DNA of 64,000 nt. Origin: an uncultured Stenotrophomonas sp. Lineage in GTDB: Bacteria; Pseudomonadota; Gammaproteobacteria; Xanthomonadales; Xanthomonadaceae. How positions within the stretch are numbered: the first letter of the stretch is position 1; each line of letters begins with the position of its first letter. Shown one piece after another: positions 19,428 to 27,638 of this stretch. The stretch lies in the NCBI RefSeq assembly GCF_945952405.1, contig NZ_CAMFIA010000010.1, positions 1 to 64,000 of the forward strand, in the 5' to 3' direction. Both the position numbers and the translations under genes were made by a program. The notes below the pieces were generated by a model that did no database searches, was not told where the DNA came from, and was given only the letters and a program-made list of their open reading frames with translations.

Positions 19428-19467
19428 GGGGCCAGAGCCCTTTCCTCGTGGAAAGGGATCCGGCCCC
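19428..19467 (+). repeat. GGGGYCAGAGCCC-type palindromic repeat
   Basis: A 40-bp element starting GGGGCCAGAGCCCTTTCC and ending GGAAAGGGATCCGGCCCC: an imperfect inverted repeat whose arms differ at fixed positions (CAGAGCCC versus GGGATCCG). Six or more related copies occur in the window. It lies between the tRNA and the estA stop. Confidence 0.8.
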
Positions 19468-19480
19468 GCCTGGCATCTGC

Positions 19481-21316
19481 TTAGAAGCTGCCGCCCACCG
19501 TGGCGAAGATCGTCGCGTCGCGGGCGCGCTTCTGCGCGGCCGTGGTGCTCACGCCCAGGTTGCCCTGCAGGCCAAACAGGTCCATGCGCGCACCCAGCAC
19601 GGCGGTGGCGTAGTTCTTGTCGAAGTCCAGGCCCGGCACGCGGTAGCTGCCCAGTTCCGGCAGGGTCTGCAGCCAGGCGCTGGCCTGCTTGGTGTCCTCG
19701 AACTCGTGGTCGTAGGTCACCTGCACGTACGGCTTGACGGTGCCGCCATCGAAGCGGGCCTGCCAGCCGATGCGGCCAACGGTCGAATCGACGTTCTGGC
19801 GGTCGTAACCCAGCGCGGTGGCCAGGGTGCCGGCAGCAGCGCTTTCGGTGTAGCCGTCGATCTTCACCTTCTGCCAGATCACCGACGCGATCGGGCCGTG
19901 GCGGAAGCCGCCTTCGGTGCCGAACTCGTAACCGGCGTTCAGTGCGGCGGTCAGGTTGCTGCCATCCGGCGAGCCACCGTGTTCACGGGTCGCCGGGCCC
20001 AGCTGCAGCTTGCGGTTCACGTCGTACGACAGCCAGGTGTAGCTGACCTGGCCGTTGACCCAGACGCGGTCGCCGTACCATGCCGCGAACAGGCCGGCGG
20101 TGGTGTCCTTCTGGGTGAAGTCGCCGCGGCTGTTGCCAAAGTCGGCATTCAAGCGGCCGAAGCCGGCGAAGCCACCGACCACCACGCCGTTGCGCGCCCA
20201 GTCGATACCGAACAGGCCGGCCGGTGCCACGCCGTCATACAGATCGGCGTGGTCATAGCGCTGCAGGTCGCCGCGCACACCCCCCCACCACGACAGGCCG
20301 TCGGCCGGGCGGGCGCCGAGGTGATTGCTGACCTGGTCCGCGCGGGCGCGGCCGATGGTCTGCGCCGAGTGACTCAGCACCTGCTGCAGGCGCGGCGCTT
20401 CCAGCACCGAAACGGCGTACTGGCCCAGCAGCTGATGGCCGGCAACGGTCGGGTGCACGCCGTCGGCGAACAGGTAGGTCTGGTAGGCATCCGGGCTGAC
20501 GTAGCTGGTCGGATTGCAGGTCAGGATGCTGACCGTGGAGTTGTTCGGATCGATCTTGCAGGCGGTGCTGGTGACGTTGCTGAAACCGTACATGGCCGGG
20601 TTGGCAGCCACTTCGCTCAGCACGGTGAAGGTATCCAGCGGGATGAACTCGATGCCGGCCTGCTTCAGGCCACCGTACAGGGCCTTGTTGTACCCGGCCG
20701 ACAGCGCGGTGGCGGTGGCGGCATTCGGGCCACGGAAGGCCGGGGTCAGGCCGACGTTGGGCAGGTTCGGCACCAGCACGTACTGGGCACCGGCCTGCTT
20801 CAGCGCGCCGACCAGGGCGATCTGGTCGGTGACGGCCGCGCCGATGATGGCCTGCGCCTGCGCCGGAGCGCCGGCTGCCGCGAACAGATCGTTGGCACCG
20901 CCCCAGACCGTGTACAGGGCATTGGCGTCAGCCTTGCCACCGTTTGCGGCCAGGTAGCGGTTGGCCTGCGTCTTCAGCGACGGGATGACGCCCAGCGCGC
21001 TCGGCACGTCCACGCTGACCCGGGCGCCGCCGGCGGCGTAGTTGTCGCCGTTCTGGCCATTGCCGTTGGCGCCGTTGTTGAGGCCGTAGTAGTTGGCGAC
21101 CTGCTGCGACCAGACCCAGCCCGGGTTGGTGGTGAACTGACCGGTGGCGCCCTGGGTGGCGGCCGGCAGCAGCGGACGGAAGTAGCCGGCGTCGGTCAGG
21201 CTGTCACCGAAGAACACCGCCTTCGTGTACGGGTTTTCGCCTGCCATGGCTGGAAGCGCGGCCAGCGCGATCGCGGCCGCCATCAGGGAGCGGATCGGGT
21301 GTTTGCTGAGCTGCAT
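19481..21316 (-). CDS. estA: Autotransporter GDSL esterase EstA
   Basis: Surface-anchored esterase of the type Va secretion family. The ATG at 21316 (AGGAG 7 bp upstream) gives 611 residues with a signal peptide ending ALAALPAMA. The passenger (about 26-330) has the GDSL blocks: GDSLTDAG with the catalytic Ser near residue 37, WGGANDLF (block III Gly/Asn) and DGVHPT (catalytic Asp/His). The C-terminal ~280 residues form the autotransporter beta-barrel and end in aromatic VGGSF. The esterase stays attached to the cell surface in known homologues. Monocistronic. Confidence 0.95.
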   Translation of the reverse strand: MQLSKHPIRSLMAAAIALAALPAMAGENPYTKAVFFGDSLTDAGYFRPLLPAATQGATGQFTTNPGWVWSQQVANYYGLNNGANGNGQNGDNYAAGGARVSVDVPSALGVIPSLKTQANRYLAANGGKADANALYTVWGGANDLFAAAGAPAQAQAIIGAAVTDQIALVGALKQAGAQYVLVPNLPNVGLTPAFRGPNAATATALSAGYNKALYGGLKQAGIEFIPLDTFTVLSEVAANPAMYGFSNVTSTACKIDPNNSTVSILTCNPTSYVSPDAYQTYLFADGVHPTVAGHQLLGQYAVSVLEAPRLQQVLSHSAQTIGRARADQVSNHLGARPADGLSWWGGVRGDLQRYDHADLYDGVAPAGLFGIDWARNGVVVGGFAGFGRLNADFGNSRGDFTQKDTTAGLFAAWYGDRVWVNGQVSYTWLSYDVNRKLQLGPATREHGGSPDGSNLTAALNAGYEFGTEGGFRHGPIASVIWQKVKIDGYTESAAAGTLATALGYDRQNVDSTVGRIGWQARFDGGTVKPYVQVTYDHEFEDTKQASAWLQTLPELGSYRVPGLDFDKNYATAVLGARMDLFGLQGNLGVSTTAAQKRARDATIFATVGGSF

Positions 21317-21523
21317 CTGGAAACTCCTGTGGGGAAAATAGAGAGGGACCCGGCACACGTACGCCGGCGCACGGTGAATGGTTTCACTGCGCCGCGTTTT
21401 GCTCACGCTGCGCCGCCGCATGGATTGTCGCCTGATCCCCCGGGGCGCCGCTGTGCCGGAGCTGGCGCCCGGTGCCGCGGGCGGGCATTCCGATCCCGTG
21501 GGGCGATCGGCGACAATGCCCGG

Positions 21524-21724
21524 ATGAACATCCAGCTCAACGGCGAACCCCGTACCCTGCCCGCCCGGGCCACCCTCCACGACCTGCTTGAAGCCGAGCA
21601 GCTGCTGCAGCGCCGGGTGGCGGTGGAGGTCAACGGCGAGATCGTCAGCCGCAGCCGTCATGGCGAGCACCTGCTGGCCGAAGGTGACGTGGTGGAGATC
21701 GTGCACGCCCTGGGCGGTGGCTGA
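21524..21724 (+). CDS. thiS: Sulfur carrier protein ThiS
   Basis: 66-residue ubiquitin-fold sulfur carrier for the thiazole moiety of thiamine; its C-terminal glycine is thiocarboxylated and delivers sulfur to ThiG. It starts MNIQLNGEPRTLP and ends HALGGG, preserving the terminal Gly-Gly required for adenylation. The gene is too small to stand out, but thiG follows 88 bp later on the same strand. A palindromic repeat sits directly after its stop codon. No TPP riboswitch is visible upstream. Confidence 0.95.
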   Translation: MNIQLNGEPRTLPARATLHDLLEAEQLLQRRVAVEVNGEIVSRSRHGEHLLAEGDVVEIVHALGGG

Positions 21725-21765
21725 GGGGGCATATCCCTTGGCCTATGGCAAAGGGCTCTGACTCC
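21725..21765 (-). repeat. GGGGYCAGAGCCC-type palindromic repeat between thiS and thiG
   Basis: On the minus strand this begins GGAGTCAGAGCCCTTTGCC and ends GGGATATGCCCCC. It starts at the base after the thiS stop codon and occupies half of the thiS-thiG gap, where a hairpin could reduce read-through or change mRNA stability. Confidence 0.7.
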
Positions 21766-21812
21766 AGCGCCTGCGTGACCCCATCTTCAGGCGGATAAGC
21801 GATAATCGCGCC

Positions 21813-22607
21813 ATGAACGTTCATGTCTCCCCCGATTCGCTGGTGATCGCCGGCAAGACCTATGGCTCGCGGCTGCTGACCGGCACCGGCAAGTTCAAGG
21901 ATCTGGAAGAAACCCGCCTGGCCACCGAGGCTGCAGGCGCCCAGATCGTCACCGTGGCCATCCGCCGCAGCAACATCGGGCAGAACCCGGGTGAGCCGAA
22001 CCTGCTCGACGTGCTGCCGCCGGAGCGCTTCACCATCCTGCCCAACACCGCCGGCTGCTACACCGCCGAAGACGCCGTGCGCACCTGCCGCCTGGCCCGC
22101 GAACTGCTGGACGGCCACAACCTGACCAAGCTGGAAGTGCTCGGCGACCAGAAGAACCTGTACCCGGACGTGATGCAGACCCTCAAGGCCGCCGAACAGC
22201 TGGTCAAGGACGGCTTCGAGGTCATGGTCTACACCTCCGACGACCCGATCCTGGCCAAGCGCCTGGAAGAGATCGGCTGTGCCGCGGTGATGCCGCTGGC
22301 TGCGCCGATCGGTTCCGGCCTGGGCATCCAGAACAAGTACAACCTGCTGCAGATCATCGAAGACGCCAAGGTGCCGATCATCGTCGACGCCGGCGTCGGC
22401 ACCGCTTCGGACGCGGCGATCGCCATGGAGCTGGGCTGCGACGGCGTGCTGATGAACACCGCCATTGCCGGCGCGCGCAGCCCGGTGCTGATGGCCAGTG
22501 CCATGCGCAAGGCGGTCGAGGCCGGCCGCGAGGCGTTCCTGGCCGGGCGCATCCCGCGCAAGCGCTACGCCAGCGCCTCCTCGCCGCTGGATGGGCTGAT
22601 CGGCTGA
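21813..22607 (+). CDS. thiG: Thiazole synthase ThiG
   Basis: TIM-barrel enzyme that joins deoxyxylulose phosphate, dehydroglycine and ThiS-bound sulfur to form thiazole phosphate. 264 residues, family length. [12 protein letters not shown] near the N-terminus, the catalytic lysine region [15 protein letters not shown], and the phosphate-binding [26 protein letters not shown] are diagnostic. Its stop overlaps the trmB start by one base, so thiS-thiG-trmB forms one run. Confidence 0.97.
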   Translation: MNVHVSPDSLVIAGKTYGSRLLTGTGKFKDLEETRLATEAAGAQIVTVAIRRSNIGQNPGEPNLLDVLPPERFTILPNTAGCYTAEDAVRTCRLARELLDGHNLTKLEVLGDQKNLYPDVMQTLKAAEQLVKDGFEVMVYTSDDPILAKRLEEIGCAAVMPLAAPIGSGLGIQNKYNLLQIIEDAKVPIIVDAGVGTASDAAIAMELGCDGVLMNTAIAGARSPVLMASAMRKAVEAGREAFLAGRIPRKRYASASSPLDGLIG

Positions 22608-23341
22608 TGACCAATCCTTTCGACAGCGCCGGCTCCAAGGCCCCGCCCAAGCCCTTCACGGTCAGCGAAGGCCGCCGCGAAGTCCGCAGCTTCGTGCTGC
22701 GCCAGGGCCGCTTCACTCCGGCCCAGCAGCGCGCGTTCGACGAACGCTGGCCGCGCTTCGGCATCGACTACAACGGCCAGCCGCGTGACCTGGACGCCAC
22801 CTTCGGCCGTCCGGCGCACAAGGTGCTGGAAATCGGCTTCGGCAATGGCGCCGCGCTGCGCTTCGCCGCCCAGCACGACCCGTCGCGCGACTACATCGGC
22901 ATCGAGGTGCATGCGCCCGGCGTGGGCCGCCTGCTGAACGCGCTGGCCGACGACAACGCCGACCACGTACGCCTCTACCACCACGATGCGGTGGAAGTGC
23001 TGCAGAACGAGATCGCCGATGGCGCGCTCGATGAAGTTCGCATCTACTTCCCGGACCCGTGGCACAAGAAGCGCCACAACAAGCGCCGCCTGCTGCAGCC
23101 GGCGTTCGCCGAGCTGCTGGTGCGCAAGCTGCGCCCGGGCGGTCGCCTGCACTGCGCCACCGACTGGGAGGACTACGCCGAGCAGATGTGGGACGTGCTC
23201 GACGCCACCGCCGGCCTGGTCAACCGCGCCGGCCCGCGTGGCAGCGTTCCGCGCCCGGACTGGCGCCCGCAGACCCACTTCGAGACCCGCGGTCAGAAGC
23301 TGGGCCATGGCGTCTGGGACCTGCTGTACGACCGCACCTGA
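22607..23341 (+). CDS. trmB: tRNA (guanine-N7)-methyltransferase TrmB
   Basis: SAM-dependent enzyme that makes m7G46 in tRNA. 244 residues. The SAM-binding motif [14 protein letters not shown], the adenosine-binding [11 protein letters not shown], and the diagnostic [17 protein letters not shown] are all present. The start codon overlaps the thiG stop by one base (TGATG), indicating translational coupling, a linkage seen in several gammaproteobacteria. The next gene, at 23369, begins 27 bp later and may belong to the same transcript. Confidence 0.97.
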   Translation: MTNPFDSAGSKAPPKPFTVSEGRREVRSFVLRQGRFTPAQQRAFDERWPRFGIDYNGQPRDLDATFGRPAHKVLEIGFGNGAALRFAAQHDPSRDYIGIEVHAPGVGRLLNALADDNADHVRLYHHDAVEVLQNEIADGALDEVRIYFPDPWHKKRHNKRRLLQPAFAELLVRKLRPGGRLHCATDWEDYAEQMWDVLDATAGLVNRAGPRGSVPRPDWRPQTHFETRGQKLGHGVWDLLYDRT

Positions 23342-23368
23342 TGATCGCCTGAGGACATCGCGCCCCAC

Positions 23369-25216
23369 ATGGATACCGCGCTGACGCTGACCAACGACAT
23401 GAAGCTCGTGCTCGGGCTGGTCGGTTTCACGATGGCGATGTTCCTGTTCGAGCGCATCCGCGCCGACGTGGTCGCGCTGGTGGTGCTGGTGGTGCTCGGT
23501 GTCACCGGGCTGATCGCGCCGGAGGAGATCTTCGGCGGTTTCTCCGGCAACGCGGTGATGAGCATCATCGCCACCACCATCCTCGGTGCGGGCCTGGACC
23601 GCACCGGGGCGCTGAACCGGCTGGCCGCCTGGCTGCTGCGACGCGGCCATGGTGTCGAGCAGCGGCTGCTGATGATGACCACGGCCATCGCCGGGCTGAA
23701 CTCGTCCTTCATGCAGAACCCCTCGGTGATGGCGCTGTACCTGCCGGTCGCCTCGCGACTGGCGGCGCGTACCGGGCTGACCCTGCAGCGCCTGCTGCTG
23801 CCGATTTCAGCGGCGATCGTGATGGGCGGCGCGCTGACCATGGTCGGCAACTCGCCGCTGATCCTGCTGAACGACCTGCTGGCCTCGGCCAACAACAACC
23901 TGCCCTCGGGCCTGGCCACCATCGAGCCGCTGCGGATGTTCGCGCCGCTGCCGATCGGCGTGGCGCTGCTGGTCGCCTCGCTGCTGTACTTCCGCTACTA
24001 CGGCGACCGCAAGCTGATCGAGGAAGAGAACCTGGTCAACGATGGGGTCACCCCGGCGCGCACCGAAAGCTACTTCGCCAAGACCTATGGCATTGAAGGC
24101 GACGTGTTCGAGCTGGTGGTCAGCGCCGAAAGCCCGCTGGTCGGCATGACCCTGGGCGAAGCCGAGAACCTGCACGATGCCCCCCTGCTGCTGGCGCTGA
24201 AGACCGGCAACGACACCCGCCTGGCACCGCCGGCGGAGATGCGCATCTGGGTCGGCAGCGTGCTCGGCGCGATGGGCCCGCGCGAGCAGATCAACGACTT
24301 CGCGCAGAACCAGTTCCTGCGCATGTCCTCGCGCCTGAAGCACCTCGGCGACCTGTTCAATCCCAGCCGCGCCGGCATTTCCGAGGCGGTGGTGCCGCCG
24401 ACCTCGAACGTGATCGGCAAGAGCGCTGCCGACCTGCGCCTGCGCAAGGAGCGCGGCATCAGCCTGCTGGCGATCAACCGCGACAAGCAGGTGATCCGCG
24501 AGGATGTGCGCGACGTGCAGCTGCGCGCCGGCGACATGCTGGTCTTCCACAGCATCTGGACCGACCTGGCACAGGCCGCCAAGAGCCGTGACTTCGTGGT
24601 GGTGACCGACTACCCGACCGGCGAGCAGCGCCCGCACAAGTTCAAGATCGCGATGGCGATCTTCGCCCTGACCATCCTGATCGCGCTGACCAGCAAGCTG
24701 CCGGTGGCGCTGACGCTGATGACCGGCGTGGCCGGCATGCTGCTGACCGGCGTGCTGCGCATGGACGAGGCCTACGCCTCGATCAACTGGAAGACGGTGT
24801 TCATGATGGCCGGGCTGATTCCCCTCGGCTGGGCGATGGATTCCAGTGGCGCGGCCGCGTGGGTGGCCGGCCACACCATCGACAAGCTGCCGACCGGCAT
24901 TCCGCTGTGGGTGCTGGAGGTGGCGCTGGCACTGCTGACCACGGCGTTCTCGCTGGTGATCAGCCATGTCGGCGCGACCATCGTGATGGTCCCCATTGCG
25001 GTGAACCTGGCACTGGCGGCCGGTGGCAACCCCACTGCGTTCGCGCTGATCGTGGCGCTGTCGGCCTCCAACAACCTGATGACGGCGTCCAATCCGGTGA
25101 TCTCGATGATCACCGGCCCGGCCAACTACACCCCGCGCGAGATGTGGCGGGTCGGCGGCCCGCTGTCGCTGATCTACACCCTGGTGGTGGTGCTGATGAT
25201 CAACCTGATGTTCTGA
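23369..25216 (+). CDS. SLC13-family transporter with RCK-C (TrkA-C) domains
   Basis: Inner-membrane ion or anion transporter of 615 residues. About five to six membrane segments (residues 10-210) are followed by a cytoplasmic insert (about 225-425) with two RCK-C-like repeats, one around YGIEGDVFELVVSAESPLVGMTL and one around VIGKSAADLRLRKERGISLLAINRD, and then a second membrane half to the C-terminus. SNNLMTASNPVISMITGP resembles the substrate-site SNT-type motifs of the SLC13/divalent-anion superfamily. Family members move sulfate, phosphate or dicarboxylates; the substrate here is not determined. Confidence 0.88.
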   Translation: MDTALTLTNDMKLVLGLVGFTMAMFLFERIRADVVALVVLVVLGVTGLIAPEEIFGGFSGNAVMSIIATTILGAGLDRTGALNRLAAWLLRRGHGVEQRLLMMTTAIAGLNSSFMQNPSVMALYLPVASRLAARTGLTLQRLLLPISAAIVMGGALTMVGNSPLILLNDLLASANNNLPSGLATIEPLRMFAPLPIGVALLVASLLYFRYYGDRKLIEEENLVNDGVTPARTESYFAKTYGIEGDVFELVVSAESPLVGMTLGEAENLHDAPLLLALKTGNDTRLAPPAEMRIWVGSVLGAMGPREQINDFAQNQFLRMSSRLKHLGDLFNPSRAGISEAVVPPTSNVIGKSAADLRLRKERGISLLAINRDKQVIREDVRDVQLRAGDMLVFHSIWTDLAQAAKSRDFVVVTDYPTGEQRPHKFKIAMAIFALTILIALTSKLPVALTLMTGVAGMLLTGVLRMDEAYASINWKTVFMMAGLIPLGWAMDSSGAAAWVAGHTIDKLPTGIPLWVLEVALALLTTAFSLVISHVGATIVMVPIAVNLALAAGGNPTAFALIVALSASNNLMTASNPVISMITGPANYTPREMWRVGGPLSLIYTLVVVLMINLMF

Positions 25217-25266
25217 GGGGAGGTGTTGGCAGGGCTTCTGAGGGGAGTGTTGGCAGGGCTGCAACA

Positions 25267-25339
25267 GGTGGGTGCGGACCGTTGGTCCGCACGAGGTTCA
25301 CCTGCAACGGAGCGTGCGGACCAACGGTCCGCACCCACC
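25267..25339. repeat. Perfect 26-bp inverted repeat made of palindromic arms
   Basis: The arms at 25267-25292 and 25314-25339 are exact reverse complements over 26 bp around a 21-bp spacer. Each arm is itself a palindrome (GTGCGGACC-GTT-GGTCCGCAC) preceded by GGTGG. It lies between the convergent ends of the transporter and the Rieske gene and differs in sequence from the GTAG family. Confidence 0.88.
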
Positions 25340-25366
25340 TCAAGCAACATCCAACATCAACCGGTC

Positions 25367-25702
25367 TCAGGCCAGGTAGACCTCGCCGTCGCGCACGTCC
25401 ACCGGCACCGCACGCAGGCGGTCGCCCTTGCACGGGCCGGCGATGCAATCGCCACTGTCCAGCGCGAACGAGGCACCATGCGCGGCGCATACCAGGTGGC
25501 CTTCGCGGCTTTTCAGGAACTGACCCGGCGCCCAGTCCAGGCGACGACCGGCGTGCGGGCAGATGTTCAGGAACGCCCGCACCTGCGCGCCGTCGCGGTA
25601 CAGCACCAGCGATTCGGCATCGCCATCGACCACCGCTTCGACCTCGGCAAACCCGCCATCGGCAATGGCATCAAGGGCGATCAGGGCAGCGGCGGCAGTC
25701 AT
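25367..25702 (-). CDS. Rieske [2Fe-2S] ferredoxin-like protein
   Basis: Small electron-transfer protein of 111 residues from the ATG at 25702; an in-frame ATG 14 codons earlier adds residues unlike the family. The two Rieske cluster motifs are CPHAGRRLDW (C48, H50) and CAAHGASF (C72, H75), so a [2Fe-2S] cluster with two Cys and two His ligands should bind. It resembles the ferredoxin component of nitrite reductase or ring-hydroxylating dioxygenases, but no oxygenase gene is nearby and its partner is unknown. Confidence 0.9.
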   Translation of the reverse strand: MTAAAALIALDAIADGGFAEVEAVVDGDAESLVLYRDGAQVRAFLNICPHAGRRLDWAPGQFLKSREGHLVCAAHGASFALDSGDCIAGPCKGDRLRAVPVDVRDGEVYLA

Positions 25703-25880
25703 GGCGAAGGCTCGGACAGTAAACCCGTATTGTCGCACGCCCACTCAGGTGACTGGCTGCGACATGAACACAAGTCATTGATCCGTAATAAGCACAGGCT
25801 ATATTTAACGAGTTTTTCACTCAATGACAGTGGCGCGTCCCGATACTCTGGTTTCGCTGATCCCAGCCTATCGAGCCGCC

Positions 25881-26162
25881 ATGTTCAATCGCGCATCCGC
25901 CTTCACCCAGTTCCGCACCCTGTTCGCGCCGCGCAAGCCGCGTCACCCGCTGGTGCGCGTGGCCGTGGGCCTGCTTGGCCTGGCGATCCTGGCCGCGATG
26001 GTGTTCATCGGCGTGTTCGTCGGTGCGGCAATGATCCTGGTCGGCCTGGCGTGGAAGCTGCTGGCCTCGCGCAAGCCGGGCGCCGCCCGTCCGGTCGACC
26101 CGACCGTGGTCGAGGGCGAGTACCGCGTGGTGCGCAAGCCGGTGCTGCCGGCCTCGCGCTGA
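25881..26162 (+). CDS. Small single-pass membrane protein, unknown
   Basis: A 93-residue product with a basic N-terminus (PRKPRHPLVR), one long hydrophobic segment (GLLGLAILAAMVFIGVFVGAAMILVGLAW, about 34-62) that may fold as a hairpin, and a charged tail ending VVRKPVLPASR. The start at 25881 is chosen over 25824 because the earlier part lies in probable promoter DNA, though the ribosome-binding site is weak. I do not recognise a family. The FAH gene follows on the same strand after 75 bp. Confidence 0.65.
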   Translation: MFNRASAFTQFRTLFAPRKPRHPLVRVAVGLLGLAILAAMVFIGVFVGAAMILVGLAWKLLASRKPGAARPVDPTVVEGEYRVVRKPVLPASR

Positions 26163-26237
26163 GCCCTGACCTCCGCGCCCGCTGACGGCGGGCGCCATGC
26201 GTTCTAGACTGCGGGCACGCCCTTCCTGGATGCCCGC

Positions 26238-26954
26238 ATGCCCGATGTCTCCGATGTGATTCCTGCCGTAGCCCTGCCGCGTGTTCCGGTGGTGGGCGGT
26301 GGCAGCTTCCCCGTGCACCGCATCTACTGCGTCGGCCGCAATTTCGCCGACCATGCCCGCGAAATGGGCGCGGCGGTACCGGAAGCCGATGACCGCGGCC
26401 GTCCGATGTTCTTCAGCAAGCCGGCCGATGCGATCGTGGTCGGCCACGACGACGCCATCCCCTACCCGCCGGCGACCGCCAACCTGCACCACGAAGTGGA
26501 ACTGGTGGTCGCAATCGGCCGCGATGCCCCCGCCGGCGAACTGGCCGTGGCCGACGCCGACGCGCTGGTCTACGGCTACGCCGTCGGCCTGGACCTGACC
26601 CGCCGCGACCTGCAGGCCGCCGCCAAGGACAAGGGTCACCCGTGGGATGCCGCCAAGGGCTTCGATGCCTCCGCGCCGATCAGCGAGATCGTCCACGCCG
26701 CCGAAGTGGGTGACCTGGCCGCACTCAACCTGTCGCTGGAGGTCAATGGCGAGGTGCGCCAGCAGGCGCTGCTCGACCAGATGATCTGGAACGTACCGGA
26801 GATCCTGCACGAACTGTCCAAGCTGTGGCAGCTGCGTGCCGGCGACCTGGTGTTCATGGGCACCCCTTCTGGAGTGGCCGCGCTGAAGCCCGGTGACCGC
26901 TTCAGTGCCCGCCTGGAAAACGTGGCCGAGCGCCACGGCGTGATCGCCGGCTGA
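26238..26954 (+). CDS. Fumarylacetoacetate hydrolase (FAH) family protein
   Basis: 238-residue metal-dependent enzyme of the FAH superfamily. [16 protein letters not shown] opens the catalytic domain, followed by [11 protein letters not shown], the metal-ligand region [28 protein letters not shown] and [15 protein letters not shown]. Relatives include acylpyruvases, oxaloacetate decarboxylases/tautomerases and hydratase/isomerases of aromatic degradation. The specific reaction cannot be assigned from sequence and no catabolic cluster surrounds it. Confidence 0.9.
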   Translation: MPDVSDVIPAVALPRVPVVGGGSFPVHRIYCVGRNFADHAREMGAAVPEADDRGRPMFFSKPADAIVVGHDDAIPYPPATANLHHEVELVVAIGRDAPAGELAVADADALVYGYAVGLDLTRRDLQAAAKDKGHPWDAAKGFDASAPISEIVHAAEVGDLAALNLSLEVNGEVRQQALLDQMIWNVPEILHELSKLWQLRAGDLVFMGTPSGVAALKPGDRFSARLENVAERHGVIAG

Positions 26955-27009
26955 CATCACCTGCGCTACCCTGCGCGCTGTTCCACTTCCCCACCGGAGA
27001 AAAACAACA

Positions 27010-27414
27010 ATGGGAATGCTCACCGAGTTCAAGGAATTCGCGATGCGCGGCAACGTCATCGACCTCGCCGTCGGCGTGGTGATCGGCGCGGCCTTCGGCA
27101 AGATCGTGACGGCGCTGGTCGAGAAGATCATCATGCCGCCGCTGGGCCTGCTGATCGGCAAGGTGGACTTCTCGCAGCTGGCCTGGACGTTGTCACCGGC
27201 CCGCCTCGGTCCGGACGGCAAGGAAATCCCGGCGGTGGTGATCGGCTACGGTGACTTCATCAACACGCTGATCCAGTTCGTGATCGTGGCCTTCGCCATC
27301 TTCCTGGTGGTCAAGGCGATCAACCGCCTGTCGCGCAAGCAGGACGCCGCCCCGGCCGCACCGGCCGAGGAAGTGGTGCTGCTGCGCGAGATCCGCGACA
27401 GCCTGAAGAAATAA
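27010..27414 (+). CDS. mscL: Large-conductance mechanosensitive channel MscL
   Basis: Pentameric inner-membrane channel that opens on osmotic down-shock. 134 residues. The N-terminal amphipathic helix ([13 protein letters not shown]), the pore-lining TM1 [21 protein letters not shown], a periplasmic loop, TM2 ([18 protein letters not shown]) and the cytoplasmic helix ending [11 protein letters not shown] are all present. Upstream AGAAAAACAACAATG carries a purine-rich ribosome site. A pair of inverted repeats and a terminator follow. Confidence 0.98.
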   Translation: MGMLTEFKEFAMRGNVIDLAVGVVIGAAFGKIVTALVEKIIMPPLGLLIGKVDFSQLAWTLSPARLGPDGKEIPAVVIGYGDFINTLIQFVIVAFAIFLVVKAINRLSRKQDAAPAAPAEEVVLLREIRDSLKK

Positions 27415-27425
27415 GGCGGCCTACC

Positions 27426-27491
27426 GGTAGTGCCGGCCGCTGGCCGGCAACATCGGAACAACCGTGGTGCCGGCCAGCGGCCGGCACTACC
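27426..27491. repeat. Inverted pair of GTAG palindromes after mscL
   Basis: Units at 27426-27449 (GGTAGTGCCGGCC...) and 27468-27491 (...GGCCGGCACTACC) are exact reverse complements over 24 bp with an 18-bp spacer. Each is itself a palindrome. The core GCCGGCC-type stem is the same as in the repeats at 1-152. Confidence 0.88.
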
Positions 27492-27500
27492 GCGACTGCA

Positions 27501-27532
27501 CGAAAGCCCCGCTCCGGCGGGGCTTTCGCTTT
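27501..27532 (+). terminator. Intrinsic terminator of mscL
   Basis: A perfect 12-bp stem CGAAAGCCCCGC / GCGGGGCTTTCG with a 4-nt loop and a CTTT tail, 87 bp after the mscL stop. Confidence 0.82.
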
Positions 27533-27638
27533 GCCGCTCGTGGCGGAAAGCAGCGTTCGCTGCCGCCATGACCTCCCGCCCATGCGCGCGGCTGAACGAC
27601 TGTTAAGCTCCAAGGCCAGGTCCCTTCCGGAGTTGTCC

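Noticed and set aside
21317..21523. Possible TPP riboswitch upstream of thiS
   Set aside because: The conserved TPP elements (CUGAGA and the ACC...GAACCUGAUC segments) are not present.
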